Shown in pieces: positions 42,190-42,311 of a stretch of DNA of 42,311 nucleotides. The notes below the pieces were generated by a model. It did no database searches, was not told the DNA's origin, and worked only from the letters and a program-made list of their open reading frames with translations. Each line of letters opens with the position of its first letter. Positions within the stretch are counted from its first letter, which is position 1. The stretch is from Clostridia bacterium (lineage in GTDB: Bacteria > Bacillota > Clostridia > TANB77 > CAG-465), in the NCBI GenBank assembly GCA_028684095.1, contig JAQUGQ010000013.1:1-42311 (forward strand). The letters are read 5' to 3'. The position numbers were made by a program, and so were the translations under genes.

Positions 42190-42311
42190 TATCCCCTTGA
42201 ACTACCCCAGGTATACAACCACTGGCTATGCCAGTGAGAATAGAAAAGCTTTTAGCTGTAATGAAAAAAATCCCCCTTTATGATATAATAGTGATATTAC
42301 GACAATACACA
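42190..42311 (+). mobile_element. probable left end of an IS200/IS605-type element, cut by the window edge
   Basis: A subterminal hairpin CACTGGC-TAT-GCCAGTG (42220-42236) lies just inside ACCCCAGGTATACAAC. It is followed by a -10-like TATAAT (42284-42289) and the start of what may be a tnpA leader. Short imperfect hairpins near unrepeated ends are the hallmark of IS200/IS605 elements, which lack inverted terminal repeats. The transposase itself lies beyond the window, so the call rests on the hairpin and the unusually GC-rich flank. Confidence 0.5.

Overview
The window is AT-rich (roughly 28-30% GC by eye). It has strong Shine-Dalgarno sites, frequent TTG/GTG starts, sigma-A-type promoters (TTGACA/TATAAT, 16-17 bp spacers) and U-tailed hairpin terminators. 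With the tig-clpP-clpX order, FtsX-type ABC exporters and a 2-hydroxyacyl-CoA-dehydratase/activase cluster, this points to a low-GC Bacillota, most likely an anaerobic Clostridia-type bacterium. Species cannot be named from sequence alone. No rRNA, tRNA or CRISPR array was seen. Layout: (1) 1-8.3 kb: two gene remnants, then a cyclic beta-1,2-glucan synthase-like system split over two consecutive genes in one reading frame. (2) 8.5-13.2 kb: an alpha/beta hydrolase, a small membrane protein, and the proteostasis genes tig, clpP and clpX. (3) 13.3-17.5 kb: two tandem ABC ATPase-FtsX permease fusions. (4) 17.6-22.6 kb: a frameshifted YigZ/IMPACT-like gene, a membrane-anchored protein, a YneA-like LysM protein with two LexA-like operators, asparagine synthetase (glutamine-hydrolysing), a coiled-coil protein and a decayed small membrane protein. 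(5) 23.0-28.4 kb: a two-gene ABC exporter, a flavin-reductase-like protein, a minimal L,D-transpeptidase, and a decayed Abi_2-type gene behind a short promoter-hairpin-terminator RNA unit. (6) 28.4-34.0 kb: a short divergent MetK facing away from LysA, then a three-gene DUF2229 / dehydratase-like / activase operon with a one-base frameshift in the last gene. (7) 34-42.3 kb is accessory DNA: two membrane proteins; two paralogous prepilin-like proteins with FGE-sulfatase/C-type-lectin-like C-termini; a cytosolic HELNH protein; phage tail debris; a small zinc-ribbon protein; and what looks like the left end of an IS200/IS605-type element running off the window. The most interesting signal is in the two prepilin-like genes (36034-37515 and 37769-39091). 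Their last ~45 codons switch abruptly to 44-46% GC and NNY-type codons, and they encode RGG...(I)GFR / RGG...SFR motifs. That is the appearance of variable regions of diversity-generating retroelement (DGR) target proteins. No reverse transcriptase or template repeat was found in the window, so any DGR would act from elsewhere. This accessory block is bracketed by a ~260 bp direct repeat (35556-35825 and 41230-41486), and a 27-bp sequence from the 3' end of the activase gene occurs three times (34001, 35774, 41434). Together these suggest recombination has assembled or moved the segment.
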